In this document: piece by piece, positions 51,218 through 60,005 of the stretch
Layout: every line of letters begins with the position of its first letter
How positions within the stretch are numbered: position 1 is the first letter of the stretch
The notes under the pieces: model-generated
Seen by the model: only the letters and a program-made list of their open reading frames with translations
Told to the model about the DNA's origin: nothing
Databases searched by the model: none
Assembly (NCBI RefSeq): GCF_965228805.1
Contig: NZ_CBDDIE010000003.1
Coordinates: forward strand, 372,001-436,000
Reading direction: 5' to 3'
DNA: 64,000 nucleotides
Source: JASBTN01 sp965228805
Lineage (GTDB): Bacteria > Pseudomonadota > Alphaproteobacteria > Rhodobacterales > Rhodobacteraceae
Position numbers and translations under genes: made by a program

Positions 51218-52158
51218 CGCTTGCGATCTCTGACGGCGCGCGCGATGCGCTTTCCGGGTGGATCGCCCACCTGCGCGCGCTGGACAACGCGGCCGAGAAT
51301 ACGCTGAAGGCCTACCAGACCGACCTGATCGGCTTCCTTGCCTTCCTGGGCCAGCACTTGGGTGGACCACAAGGACGCCGGGCACTTTCCGGGATCGGCC
51401 TTCGCGACATGCGCGCCTGGATGGCGCATGAGCGCGCCCATGGCAGCTCGGCCCGTACGCTGGCACGCAAGCTTTCGGCGGTGAAGAACTTCTACCACTG
51501 GCTGTCGGACCGCGACGATTTCGACGCCACCGCCGTCCTGTCCACCCGCGCGCCGAAGTTTACCAACAAACTGCCCCGCCCGCTTGCCGCCGATGCGGCC
51601 AAACGCATGATCGAAACCGCAGGCGATCAGGCCCGCCAGGACTGGGTCGGTGCGCGCGACATGGCGGTGGTCACGCTGATGTACGGCTGTGGGCTGCGGG
51701 TCTCCGAGACCTTGGGGTTGATGGGCTCCGACGTGCCCCTGCCCGAGGTGCTGCGCATCATCGGCAAGGGCGGCAAGGAACGGCTCGTGCCCGTCCTGCC
51801 CGCCGCGCGCGAGGCGGTTCAGAGCTATCTGGCCCTCTGCCCGCACCCGTTGGAGGCAGACAAACCGCTGTTTCGCGGGGTGCGCGGCGGGGCGCTCGGC
51901 CCCCGGCAGGTGCAAAAGGCAGTGGAATCGGCACGGCTGCAACTGGGCCTGCCCGCCTCCGCCACACCCCATGCGATGCGCCACAGTTTCGCAACCCACC
52001 TCTTGAACGCGGGCGGCGACCTGCGCGCGATCCAGGAGCTGCTAGGCCATGCCAGCCTGTCCACCACCCAGGCATACACGGCGGTGGATGCCACCCGGCT
52101 GATGGAGGTCTATGACGCCGCCCACCCGCGCGCGCAAAGCCCCTCCAAACGCGGCTAA
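51214..52158 (+). CDS. xerC: Tyrosine recombinase XerC
   Basis: XerC, with XerD, resolves chromosome dimers at dif. The 314-residue product has an N-terminal core-binding domain (about 12-100) and a C-terminal catalytic domain with the tetrad residues: Arg in GCGLRVSETLGL, His and Arg in PHAMRHSFATHLLNAGGDLR, His in LLGHASLSTTQAYTAVD and the nucleophile Tyr in QAYTAV. The start is the GTG that overlaps the DUF484 stop. XerD, which is similar, is less likely because of the DUF484 neighbour. Confidence 0.92.
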   Translation: MTLAISDGARDALSGWIAHLRALDNAAENTLKAYQTDLIGFLAFLGQHLGGPQGRRALSGIGLRDMRAWMAHERAHGSSARTLARKLSAVKNFYHWLSDRDDFDATAVLSTRAPKFTNKLPRPLAADAAKRMIETAGDQARQDWVGARDMAVVTLMYGCGLRVSETLGLMGSDVPLPEVLRIIGKGGKERLVPVLPAAREAVQSYLALCPHPLEADKPLFRGVRGGALGPRQVQKAVESARLQLGLPASATPHAMRHSFATHLLNAGGDLRAIQELLGHASLSTTQAYTAVDATRLMEVYDAAHPRAQSPSKRG

Positions 52159-52224
52159 CCGTTTGTTCAGCATTTTCTGCAAGCCTGCTGTCTGATCACT
52201 TCCGCAGACCAGAAAGGCGCAGAC

Positions 52225-52761
52225 ATGATCGACGCGACATCGCCCTATGCGCTGGTCCTGAAGAACGACCAGCAAAATACACCCCAGGCCGCGGCCTCTG
52301 CCGACGGGTTTGATGGCGGCAACTTCCTGGACACCTTGCGCGGTAATCCGCCGGAATCCGCCAGTGACACTGTGGCATGGGCCAATCCGACCCTTCTGGA
52401 CGAACAACGCCAACCTGACGCAAGGATCGGCCCGTGGGGCAACATGCGGGATGCTCCAGTATCTGAACACCCAGACGTCGCCGCGCCTGGATCCCCTCCA
52501 CCGCCCGTCTCCGAACACCCGGACCAAGCCGCAGACGCCTTCGCATCTGGTGCCGACCCGGTGCCACCTCCGCCCGTATCGGAACATCCGAAAGACGCGA
52601 TGACGCAGCAGGTTCCGGCCCCGGTGGCCGAACATCCAGATCAAACAGGCTTCGCAGTCGGCGCCCCGGCGCAATCGCAAAGGCTCGATTTCGGCGTGGC
52701 CCCGATGATGAGCGGAGCCGAGGCGCTGTTCAGCGCGCTGCTCGACAGAGATTCGGGTTGA
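52225..52761 (+). CDS. Hypothetical protein with four PV(S/A)EHP repeats
   Basis: I do not recognise this 178-residue protein. Its middle carries four copies of a heptad, PVSEHPD at 78-84 and 94-100, PVSEHPK at 117-123 and PVAEHPD at 133-139, separated by Pro/Ala/Asp-rich spacers. The flanks are short and Ala/Asp-rich, and the C-terminus ends with a helix MMSGAEALFSALLDR. No signal peptide or membrane segment is visible. The repeated EHP could bind metal or act as docking motifs; both are guesses. AGAAAGGCG precedes the ATG. Confidence 0.6.
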   Translation: MIDATSPYALVLKNDQQNTPQAAASADGFDGGNFLDTLRGNPPESASDTVAWANPTLLDEQRQPDARIGPWGNMRDAPVSEHPDVAAPGSPPPPVSEHPDQAADAFASGADPVPPPPVSEHPKDAMTQQVPAPVAEHPDQTGFAVGAPAQSQRLDFGVAPMMSGAEALFSALLDRDSG

Positions 52762-52867
52762 ACGGTCCAACTTGAGGCGCACCTCCTGATCGGCGCCTAA
52801 GCCCGCTGCGACACCATCCCCGCGCTTTCCTCTTTCCCCCCAGGCCGATTTACGGCAGAAAGCCGGG

Positions 52868-53566
52868 ATGAACATTCAGTCGAAAGCTTTGGCCGTCCAC
52901 CTTTTCACCGCCACCGGCGCTGTCTTTGCCATGCTGGCCACGTTGGCCGCTGTCGAAGAGAAATGGGGGCTCATGTTCGTCTGGCTCGTGGTGGCCTTCA
53001 TCGTGGACGGGATCGACGGGCCGATGGCGCGCCGCTACGACGTCAAGACCAACGCACCACAGTTCGACGGGGTGCTGATGGACCTGATCATCGACTACCT
53101 GACCTATGTGTTCATCCCGGCCTATGCGCTGTTCAAATCCGGCCTTCTGCCCGGCTGGACCGGCTGGGTGGCGATCATCGTGATTACCTATGCCAGCGTG
53201 GTGTACTTCGCCGATACGCGCATGAAAACCAAGGACAATTCCTTTGCGGGCTTTCCCGGCTGCTGGAATATGGTGATCATCGTGCTCTTTGCCACCGAGC
53301 CCAACTTCTGGCTGATGCTGGGTATCGTCGTCGCACTTGCCATCGCCATGTTCACCCCACTGAAATTCGTCCACCCGGTCCGCACCGAGCGCTGGCGTTT
53401 GGTGTCTCTGCCAATTGCACTGGCCTGGACCGGCTTTGCAGGATGGGCGGCTTGGGTCGATTTCCACCCGGAAAGCTGGGCACTCTGGGGGTTAACCGGG
53501 ACATCGATCTACCTGCTTCTGGCGGGTATCGCGCAGCAGATCATCCCAGCACGCAAGGCCGCTTAG
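52868..53566 (+). CDS. pcs: Phosphatidylcholine synthase
   Basis: This 232-residue inner-membrane enzyme of the CDP-alcohol phosphatidyltransferase family shows the Pcs-type signature. The motif DGIDGPMARRYDVKTNAP, followed by FDGVLMDLIIDYLTYVFIPAY, supplies the catalytic aspartates. About eight hydrophobic segments are present. Pcs condenses choline with CDP-diacylglycerol to form phosphatidylcholine, a usual membrane lipid in this group. It converges on and overlaps ogt by four bases. Confidence 0.9.
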   Translation: MNIQSKALAVHLFTATGAVFAMLATLAAVEEKWGLMFVWLVVAFIVDGIDGPMARRYDVKTNAPQFDGVLMDLIIDYLTYVFIPAYALFKSGLLPGWTGWVAIIVITYASVVYFADTRMKTKDNSFAGFPGCWNMVIIVLFATEPNFWLMLGIVVALAIAMFTPLKFVHPVRTERWRLVSLPIALAWTGFAGWAAWVDFHPESWALWGLTGTSIYLLLAGIAQQIIPARKAA

Positions 53567-54021
53567 ATCAGCAAACCCGCCGCGCCCTCGTGACGCAAAA
53601 GCCAGACCTTGGTCTCAACGCCACCGGCACCGGAAAACCCGACCATCTTGCCCCCCGCCCCCAAGACGCGGTGACAGGGAATGATGATCGGGATCGGATT
53701 CCCGCCACAAGCCGAACCGACCGCCTGTGCGGGTCGACCTACGGACTTGGCGATCTCGCCATAGGTCAACGTGTCGCCAAAGGGGATTGCGGACATGGCA
53801 TCGCAAACCGCGCGCTGAAATTCGGACCCACCGACTTGAAGTGGCAAGTCGAACTGCGTCAGCCGCCCGTCAAAATAGGCCGAAAGCTGCGCCAGAGCCT
53901 CGTTCAGCAGCGGCGTCACCTCGCCCTCCGCCACCATGTCCCAGGTCAGGCGCGTGATCGCGCCTGCGTCCTCGCGCACACCGATTTGCCCCACGGGCGT
54001 GTTCACTACCGCAACTGCCAT
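53563..54021 (-). CDS. ogt: Methylated-DNA-protein cysteine S-methyltransferase
   Basis: This 152-residue suicide repair enzyme removes O6-alkyl groups from guanine. The acceptor cysteine is Cys116 in IIPCHRVLGAGGKMVGFSGAGG. The helix-turn-helix segment (GDTLTYGEIAKSVGRPAQAVGSACGGNP) precedes it. The short N-terminal domain and absence of an Ada-type regulator domain fit Ogt. It lies after the ileS terminator on the same strand. Confidence 0.94.
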   Translation of the reverse strand: MAVAVVNTPVGQIGVREDAGAITRLTWDMVAEGEVTPLLNEALAQLSAYFDGRLTQFDLPLQVGGSEFQRAVCDAMSAIPFGDTLTYGEIAKSVGRPAQAVGSACGGNPIPIIIPCHRVLGAGGKMVGFSGAGGVETKVWLLRHEGAAGLLI

Positions 54022-54040
54022 GGGACAAGTTTAAACGCGA

Positions 54041-54069
54041 AACGCCCCGACACGAAAGGTCGGGGCGTT
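54041..54069 (-). terminator. Terminator hairpin downstream of ileS
   Basis: Eleven-base perfect arms AACGCCCCGAC and GTCGGGGCGTT with a seven-base loop lie 23 bases after the ileS stop and 20 bases before the ogt ATG. On the reverse strand the stem is followed by TCGCGTTT, a weak T-rich tail. Confidence 0.65.
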
Positions 54070-54092
54070 CCGAATCTTGCGCTTTCGGATGT

Positions 54093-57035
54093 TCAGCCCA
54101 GCGCGTCGTTGCACCGGCCGCAGGTGCCGGGATGGGCGTGGCTGCCCACATCCGGCAGGATCTTCCAGCAGCGTTGGCATTTCTCGCCCGCGGCTTTTTC
54201 AAACACCACGCCCACGCCTTCGACTTCCGGCAGGCGGAAGGCCTCGGCTGGCATCGGGTCACCGGTCAGCACCACTTGCGAGGTGATTGCCACGTCGGCG
54301 AAATCGACCGATTTCAGCGCCTCCAGCACTTCGGCGTCGCGCACGTGCACCACCGGCGCGGCCTCCAGCGAGGCGCCGATCACCTTGTCGCGCCGCTGGA
54401 TCTCCAGCGCGGCGGTGACCACGCGGCGGGCCTGGCGGATGCCGGCCCATTTGGCGGCCAGCGGCTCGTCCAGCCAATCAGCGGGGGTGACCGGGAAGTC
54501 TTCCAGGTGCACCGAGCTGTCGTCCCCCGGGAAGCGGTCCAGCCAGACGTCTTCCATGGTGAAACACAGGACCGGCGCCAACCAGGTGGTCAGGCGGTGG
54601 AACAGGATATCCAGCACGGTGCGGGCCGAGCGGCGCGCACGGCTGTCCGCCCCGTCGCAGTAAAGAGCGTCCTTGCGGATGTCGAAATAGAAGCTCGACA
54701 GCTCGACGGTGGCAAAGTTGAACACGGCAGAGAACACGCCCTGGAAATCGAACTTGGCATAGCCGTCACGCACCAAGTGATCCAGTTCCGCCAAGCGATG
54801 CAGCACCCAGCGCTCCAGCTCGGGCATGTCAGCGGGTTCGACCCGTTCGGCATCCGAGAACCCGTCCAGGTTGCCCAGCATGAAACGCATGGTGTTGCGC
54901 AGACGGCGGTAGCTGTCGGCCACGCCCTTCAGGATCTCGGGCCCGATGCGCAGGTCGGCGGTATAGTCCGACTGCGCCACCCACAGGCGCAGGATATCGG
55001 CGCCATATTGCTTGATCACCTGCTCCGGCGCGACGGTATTGCCCAGCGACTTGGACATTTTCATGCCCTTCTCGTCCAGGGTAAAGCCGTGGGTCACCAC
55101 GTTCTTGTAAGGCGCGCGGCCCTTGGTGCCGCAGGCCTGCAAGAGCGACGAATGGAACCAGCCGCGGTGCTGGTCGGTGCCTTCCAGGTAGACGTCGGCG
55201 ACGCCGTCCTCGGTCCCGTCCGCGCGGTCGCGCAGCACGAAGGAGTGGGTCGAGCCACTGTCGAACCAGACGTCGAGCACGTCAAAGACCTGCTCCCATT
55301 CATCCGCGTCGTAGCCATTGCCCAGGAAGCGTTCCTTGGCACCGTCCTCGTACCAGCAATCGGCGCCCTCTTCCTCGAAGGCCGCGCAGATGCGGGCGTT
55401 CACCTCGGGGTCGCGCAGCAGGAAGCCTTCGTCGGTGGGCAGAAGCCCCTTCTTCACGAAACAGGTCAGCGGCACGCCCCAAGCGCGTTGGCGCGACAGC
55501 ACCCAGTCCGGGCGCGCTTCGATCATCGAATAGAGGCGGTTGCGGCCGGTCTGCGGGTGCCATTTCACCAACTGGTCGATCGAGTTCAGCGCCCGTTCGC
55601 GGATGGTTTTTCCCATCTCGTCCTGACCGTCACCGACCTCACGATCCACCGAGGCAAACCACTGCGGCGTATTGCGGAAGATCACCGGCGCTTTCGAGCG
55701 CCAGGAGTGCGGATAGCTGTGCGTCACCCGCCCACGCGCGATGATCCCCCTCCCCCCATTTTCGTTGACCTCGACCAGCTTGGCGATCACGGCGTTGTTC
55801 GCCTTGCCTTCCTTGCCCTTGCGGTCAAAGACCTGAAGGCCAGCGAAGAAGGGCACATGGGGCAGGAATTCGCTTTCCTCGCCCACGTTATGGGTCATCC
55901 GGTCGATCCAGTTGCGCGCGACGAAGGCTTCGTAGTCGTCGGCCCCGTGGCTGGGCGCGGTGTGCACGAAGCCGGTGCCCGCGTCGTCCGTCACGTGGTC
56001 GCCGTCGATCATGGGGACGTCGTAGTCCCAGAAGCCCTCGGCGCCGTCCAGACCATGGAACGGGTGCTTGAGGATCACACCTTCAAATTCGGACGGGTCC
56101 ACATCGCGGACGCGGGTAAACTCGGTCACACGCGACTTGCCCAGCGTATCCTCGGCCAGGGTGTCCGCGAAGAGGTAGAGGTCACCCGGTTTGGTCCAGC
56201 TCTCTTCCTCGGTCGCGTCCACGCGGTAGAGCCCATAGGCCACCTTGTTGTTGTAGGCGACCGCCTTGTTCGACGGGATCGTCCATGGCGTGGTAGTCCA
56301 GATCACTACACGAGCATCAGTCAATCCTAGAGGAAGGTGATCGGACGGCTCTGCGTCATACACTGCCGATTTCATTTCAAACGGCACCCAGATCGTGTGC
56401 GACTTGTGGTCGTGATACTCGATCTCGGCCTCGGCCAGGGCGGTCTTTTCCACCGGCGACCACATGACGGGTTTGGAGCCCTGATAGAGCGTGCCGTTCA
56501 TCAGGAACTTCATGAATTCCTCGGCGATCACACGCTCGGCGTGGAAATCCATCGTCAGGTAGGGATCGGGCCAGTTGCCGGTGATGCCCAGGCGCTTGAA
56601 TTCCTCGCGCTGGATGTCGACCCAGCCTTCGGCGAACTTGCGGCATTCCTGGCGGAAGTCGACGACGTTGACCTCGTCCTTGTTCTTGCCCTTCTTGCGA
56701 TACTGCTCCTCGATCTTCCATTCGATCGGCAGCCCGTGGCAGTCCCAGCCGGGCACATAGCGCGCGTCGAAACCCATCATCTGGTGCGAGCGCACGATCA
56801 TGTCCTTCAACACCTTGTTCAGCGCGTGGCCGATGTGCAGGTGGCCGTTGGCATAGGGCGGGCCATCGTGCAGGGTAAAGGGCTGGCGGCCTTCTTTCTC
56901 GCGCAGGCGATCATAGACGCCGATCTTCTCCCAACGGTCCAACCATTCGGGCTCGCGCTTGGGCAGGCCCGCGCGCATGGGGAAATCGGTCTGAGGCAGG
57001 CTCAGCGTGTCTTTGTAGTCGGGGGTGTCGGAACA
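54093..57035 (-). CDS. ileS: Isoleucyl-tRNA synthetase
   Basis: IleRS charges tRNA-Ile. The 980-residue product has the class I motifs HIGH (GHLHIGHALNKV) and KMSKS (GMKMSKSLGNTV), an editing domain between them, and a C-terminal zinc finger (CQRCWKILPDVG then CGRCNDALG). Length is typical for the bacterial type. I chose the ATG at 57035, preceded by AAAAGGAC 8 bases upstream; an in-frame start further up has no support. No T-box is expected or seen upstream in this group. Confidence 0.97.
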   Translation of the reverse strand, partial: CSDTPDYKDTLSLPQTDFPMRAGLPKREPEWLDRWEKIGVYDRLREKEGRQPFTLHDGPPYANGHLHIGHALNKVLKDMIVRSHQMMGFDARYVPGWDCHGLPIEWKIEEQYRKKGKNKDEVNVVDFRQECRKFAEGWVDIQREEFKRLGITGNWPDPYLTMDFHAERVIAEEFMKFLMNGTLYQGSKPVMWSPVEKTALAEAEIEYHDHKSHTIWVPFEMKSAVYDAEPSDHLPLGLTDARVVIWTTTPWTIPSNKAVAYNNKVAYGLYRVDATEEESWTKPGDLYLFADTLAEDTLGKSRVTEFTRVRDVDPSEFEGVILKHPFHGLDGAEGFWDYDVPMIDGDHVTDDAGTGFVHTAPSHGADDYEAFVARNWIDRMTHNVGEESEFLPHVPFFAGLQVFDRKGKEGKANNAVIAKLVEVNENGGRGIIARGRVTHSYPHSWRSKAPVIFRNTPQWFASVDREVGDGQDEMGKTIRERALNSIDQLVKWHPQTGRNRLYSMIEARPDWVLSRQRAWGVPLTCFVKKGLLPTDEGFLLRDPEVNARICAAFEEEGADCWYEDGAKERFLGNGYDADEWEQVFDVLDVWFDSGSTHSFVLRDRADGTEDGVADVYLEGTDQHRGWFHSSLLQACGTKGRAPYKNVVTHGFTLDEKGMKMSKSLGNTVAPEQVIKQYGADILRLWVAQSDYTADLRIGPEILKGVADSYRRLRNTMRFMLGNLDGFSDAERVEPADMPELERWVLHRLAELDHLVRDGYAKFDFQGVFSAVFNFATVELSSFYFDIRKDALYCDGADSRARRSARTVLDILFHRLTTWLAPVLCFTMEDVWLDRFPGDDSSVHLEDFPVTPADWLDEPLAAKWAGIRQARRVVTAALEIQRRDKVIGASLEAAPVVHVRDAEVLEALKSVDFADVAITSQVVLTGDPMPAEAFRLPEVEGVGVVFEKAAGEKCQRCWKILPDVGSHAHPGTCGRCNDALG

Positions 57036-57273
57036 CATCTGTCCGGTCCTTTTCAGGGGAATTCTTGGCGTTTTCGAAGGGGCGGCGCGGTTTTCCATAC
57101 GCCTTGTCCCGGCGGCTCGAAGGTCAGAGCGCCGGGCTTATAATTCGAATAATGATGGCCTGTGCATGCATCATATCGGCCTTATAGGCCGGGGCGCAGG
57201 CGCCGTCCAGTGCGCGGATTTGCCCCTGCCGACCCGGATTGCCCGACCGTTTCACTCGGGCTATAGGCAGACC

Positions 57274-57684
57274 ATGAGCTACAAGATCGAACGCTTCCCC
57301 GTAACGCAGGAAGAAATCACCCGCGTGATGGACCGATTCTATGCCCGCATTCGCCGTCACGCGGTGCTGGGCCCGGTCTTTGCCGCCCATGTTGGCGAGA
57401 CGGATGCGGATTGGGACAGGCATATCGCGAAAATCGACGGGTTCTGGGCGCGGGCCCTTCTGGGCACTGAAGGGTATGACGGCAACCCAATGGCGGCGCA
57501 TGTGGGCAACCCGCTGATCAAGCTCGATCATTTCCCGATCTGGCTTGACCTGTTCGAAGGAACCCTGGCCGCCGAACTGCCGCCCGAGGTCGCCGTTGCC
57601 TGGGGTGCCATGGCGCATCGCATCGCGCGCGGATTCCGCATGGCGATGGGCGACCGCGACGCAGGCATGCCGGTGCTGCGCTGA
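57274..57684 (+). CDS. Group III truncated haemoglobin
   Basis: This 136-residue haem protein has the group III (trHbP) layout: an N-terminal ITRVMDRFYARIRRHAVLGPVF, then HIAKIDGFWARALLG and a later HFPIWLDLFEGTL. The proximal His is in the C-terminal part, near DHFPIWLDLF. Such globins bind O2 or NO and may aid detoxification. I start at the ATG at 57274; a longer open frame runs upstream without conserved sequence. It is divergent from ileS, 238 bases away. Confidence 0.88.
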   Translation: MSYKIERFPVTQEEITRVMDRFYARIRRHAVLGPVFAAHVGETDADWDRHIAKIDGFWARALLGTEGYDGNPMAAHVGNPLIKLDHFPIWLDLFEGTLAAELPPEVAVAWGAMAHRIARGFRMAMGDRDAGMPVLR

Positions 57685-58367
57685 ACGCGCGTTTTCGGGA
57701 AAATTCCGCCCCTTTCAAAGAATGCGTGGTGCTGGCGGCGGCTGGCGGTTGGGCTTTCTGTGGAATCTGGAGCTGAAGGCCCAACAGGTCGAACCATGTC
57801 CTGTTCCCGAAGATTTGGCAAGTGTCGATGGGCGGCCGGTGGGTGGCGTTTGCTGCCTGCGGCGGGGCCTCACCTAAGTGCCCGGAATACAACGCGGGCA
57901 TCTGGACTTGCTCGAGGGCCACGTGCGTGGCGGATCAGCTGGGCGTCACCCGTCTGTCTGGCGCGGGGGCTGCGTGGCGAAAGGCTGCGGAGCGACCTGG
58001 CGTAACGGCGGATGCATCTGGCGGTGTGGCTGCGGGGCGAGGTTGCGACGTGGCGGAAAGCTGCGTGGCTGCCTGGCGGCGTTGCTTGTGCGAAATGCGA
58101 TTGGCGACGGATGCTGGCTGGCTGGGTATCCCCGTGCTGGCGTTGGCTGGCTGGGGGCATTCCTTGCTTGCTGGCGGCTGGCCCTCTGGCCTTGTCCGTT
58201 GAGTTGAACTTAGGGCTGCCCATCGAGTTGCGCAAGAGCGAAATTGGAAAATTTTGTTGTTTTTCAAATAGTTGACATATTTTGTCGGAAAATGAAGTCC
58301 CCGGATGCCTTGCACCTCTGAGCCAGGCAACGCAATCTGCCCATGTTGAAGGACAAGGTTTGATTTC
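57685..58367. other. Gene-free, repeat-like region
   Basis: No gene is supported in these 683 bases. The plus strand is rich in TGGC units. A degenerate direct repeat of about 37 bases occurs at 57967-58002 and 58041-58078 (shared GTGGCG, AAAG, GCTGCG, CCTGGCG). The right end turns AT-rich and has a -35-like TTGACA at 58272-58277, in front of the monooxygenase gene. Confidence 0.5.
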
Positions 58368-59560
58368 ATGAAGATAGCCATTGCAGGCGCGGGCATCGGC
58401 GGATTGGCCGCCGCCTGTTATCTGGCCCGGGATGGCCATGACGTAACACTGTTCGACCAGTTTGATGCGCCCCGCCCGGTGGGCTCGGGTCTTGTCATCC
58501 AACCGGTCGGCCTGGATGTGCTGGAGGAGATCGGCGCGGGCGCGGCGGCTCTGGCGGCAGGTGCACGAATCACGCGGATGCAGGGACACGAGGCCAAGTC
58601 GGGCCGACCGGTGCTCTTTGTCTCTTATGACCGGGGCGGAGACGGCGCGTTCGGCCTGTCGATCCACCGCGCAGCCCTGTTCGATGCGCTGTTGCAAGCG
58701 GCGCGCGCCGCCGGGATCGAGATCGTGACAGGCGCCCGCGTCACCGGGGCCTCGGGCGGGTGGATCACCTTGGCCTCCGGCGCACGCGAAGGGCCGTTCG
58801 ACCTGGTGGTGGATGCGAGCGGGGCAAACTCCGCCCTTTCGCCGCTCAAATCCCGCGCCCTGCCCTTCGGCGCGATCTGGGGTACGATAGACTGGCCCGA
58901 TCAGGCAACGATCCCAACCGACGAACTGCGCCAGAAATACCGCCGCGCGCGGCACATGATCGGCGCCATGCCGGTGGGGCGCATGCCGGGCTGTGACCGG
59001 CCCAAGGGCGCGATCTTCTGGTCGATGCCGCACGACGCCCACGCAGATTGGCGGGCGGCGGGCCTGGAGGTCTGGAAAGCCGAAGCCACCACGCTCTGGC
59101 CGGAATTCGCGCCGTTTCTCGAGGGGATCACCGACCCAGACCAGATGACCATGGCGCGCTACAGCCACGGCACGCTCCGCAGGCCCTATGGCGACCGGAT
59201 CGCGTTCATCGGGGACGCCGCCCACCGCGCCAGCCCGCAGCTGGGGCAAGGGGCAAACATGGCGCTCCTGGATGCCCGAGCGCTGGCGGTGGCGCTGCGC
59301 CTGGCCCCGGTTGAAACCGCCTTCCGCTCTACGCCAAGGCACGGCGCTGGCATGTGCGGTTTTATCAATGGACCAGCGCCAGTTTCACGCCGCAGTACCA
59401 GTCCCACAGCCGTGTCCTGCCGGTCCTACGCGATCACCTGTTCTATCCTCTGTCACGCATCCCGCCGGTGCCGCGCTTCCTGACCGGCCTCGTGCGCGGT
59501 GACATGACCCGTCCGATGCGGTTCAAAACGGCAAAGGAATATCCGGCCGCGCCAGCATAA
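58368..59560 (+). pseudogene. FAD-dependent monooxygenase, frameshifted near the C-terminus
   Basis: The N-terminal 315 or so residues are an intact PHBH-type flavoprotein: GAGIGGLAAACYLARDG (FAD), LVVDASGANS and GDAAHRASPQLGQGANMALLDA (GD motif). Near 59325 the frame shifts: after ...VETAF the original frame becomes non-conserved and stops at 59483, while the next frame continues with LYAKARRWHVRFYQ, TPQYQSHSRVLPVLRD and LVRGDMTRP to a stop at 59560. One base is missing (or two extra). Rejoined, the protein would have about 396 residues, normal for the family. A sequencing error or a real inactivating mutation cannot be told apart here. Confidence 0.8.
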
Positions 59561-60005
59561 GCCACACGATCCCCATGACCGCCGCGAAGGCAGGAAAGCC
59601 GAAGGCGAACCAGACCCGCCAGAGCCGGTGATAGCGGGCGGAAAGATCGGCGCCCTCGGCCTCGGCGGCGCGGGCCAGATCGCGCAGGCGGATCTGGATC
59701 CAGACCACCGGCAACCAGAATATCCCGGTGACGACATAAAGAGCCAGCGACAGGACGATCCAGCCTTCGGTGAGGCTCCACCCCAGCCCCCAAGCCAGCA
59801 GCATGCCGGTGATCGGCTGTACAACCACGGCGGTGGCAGTAAACAGCGTATCGGCCAACACCACTGTACCCGCCACATGGGCAATGAGCGCCGGTTTCCC
59901 GGTGCGGTGGGCGATCAGCATGAAGAAGGCAATCCCCGCCCCCGTGCCCAGCAGCACACAGGCACCGATCACATGCAACCATCTGAGGATCAAAAGATAT
60001 TCCAT
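59523..60005 (-). CDS. DUF2269 family membrane protein
   Basis: This 160-residue inner-membrane protein matches DUF2269: a start of EYLLILRWLHVIGACVLLGTG, then three more hydrophobic segments, and WLPVVWIQIRLRDLARAA between helices three and four. Function is unknown, though such genes often sit beside NAD(P)-binding oxidoreductases. The ATG overlaps the stop of the preceding SDR gene by one base (TGATG). Its 3' end overlaps the end of the convergent monooxygenase by 38 bases. Confidence 0.85.
   Translation of the reverse strand: MEYLLILRWLHVIGACVLLGTGAGIAFFMLIAHRTGKPALIAHVAGTVVLADTLFTATAVVVQPITGMLLAWGLGWSLTEGWIVLSLALYVVTGIFWLPVVWIQIRLRDLARAAEAEGADLSARYHRLWRVWFAFGFPAFAAVMGIVWLMLARPDIPLPF

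Noticed and set aside
51214..52158. xerC considered as an integrase of a mobile element
   Set aside because: It is coupled to DUF484 in the usual chromosomal context, has XerC-like catalytic segments, and there is no attachment-site repeat or phage gene nearby.
54132..56330. Open frame of 732 codons antisense to ileS
   Set aside because: Shadow of ileS, whose HIGH, KMSKS and zinc motifs prove the coding strand.
58012..58275. Trp-rich 87-codon frame in the TGGC-rich stretch
   Set aside because: The tryptophans come from the repeated TGG of a skewed sequence, not from a protein pattern.
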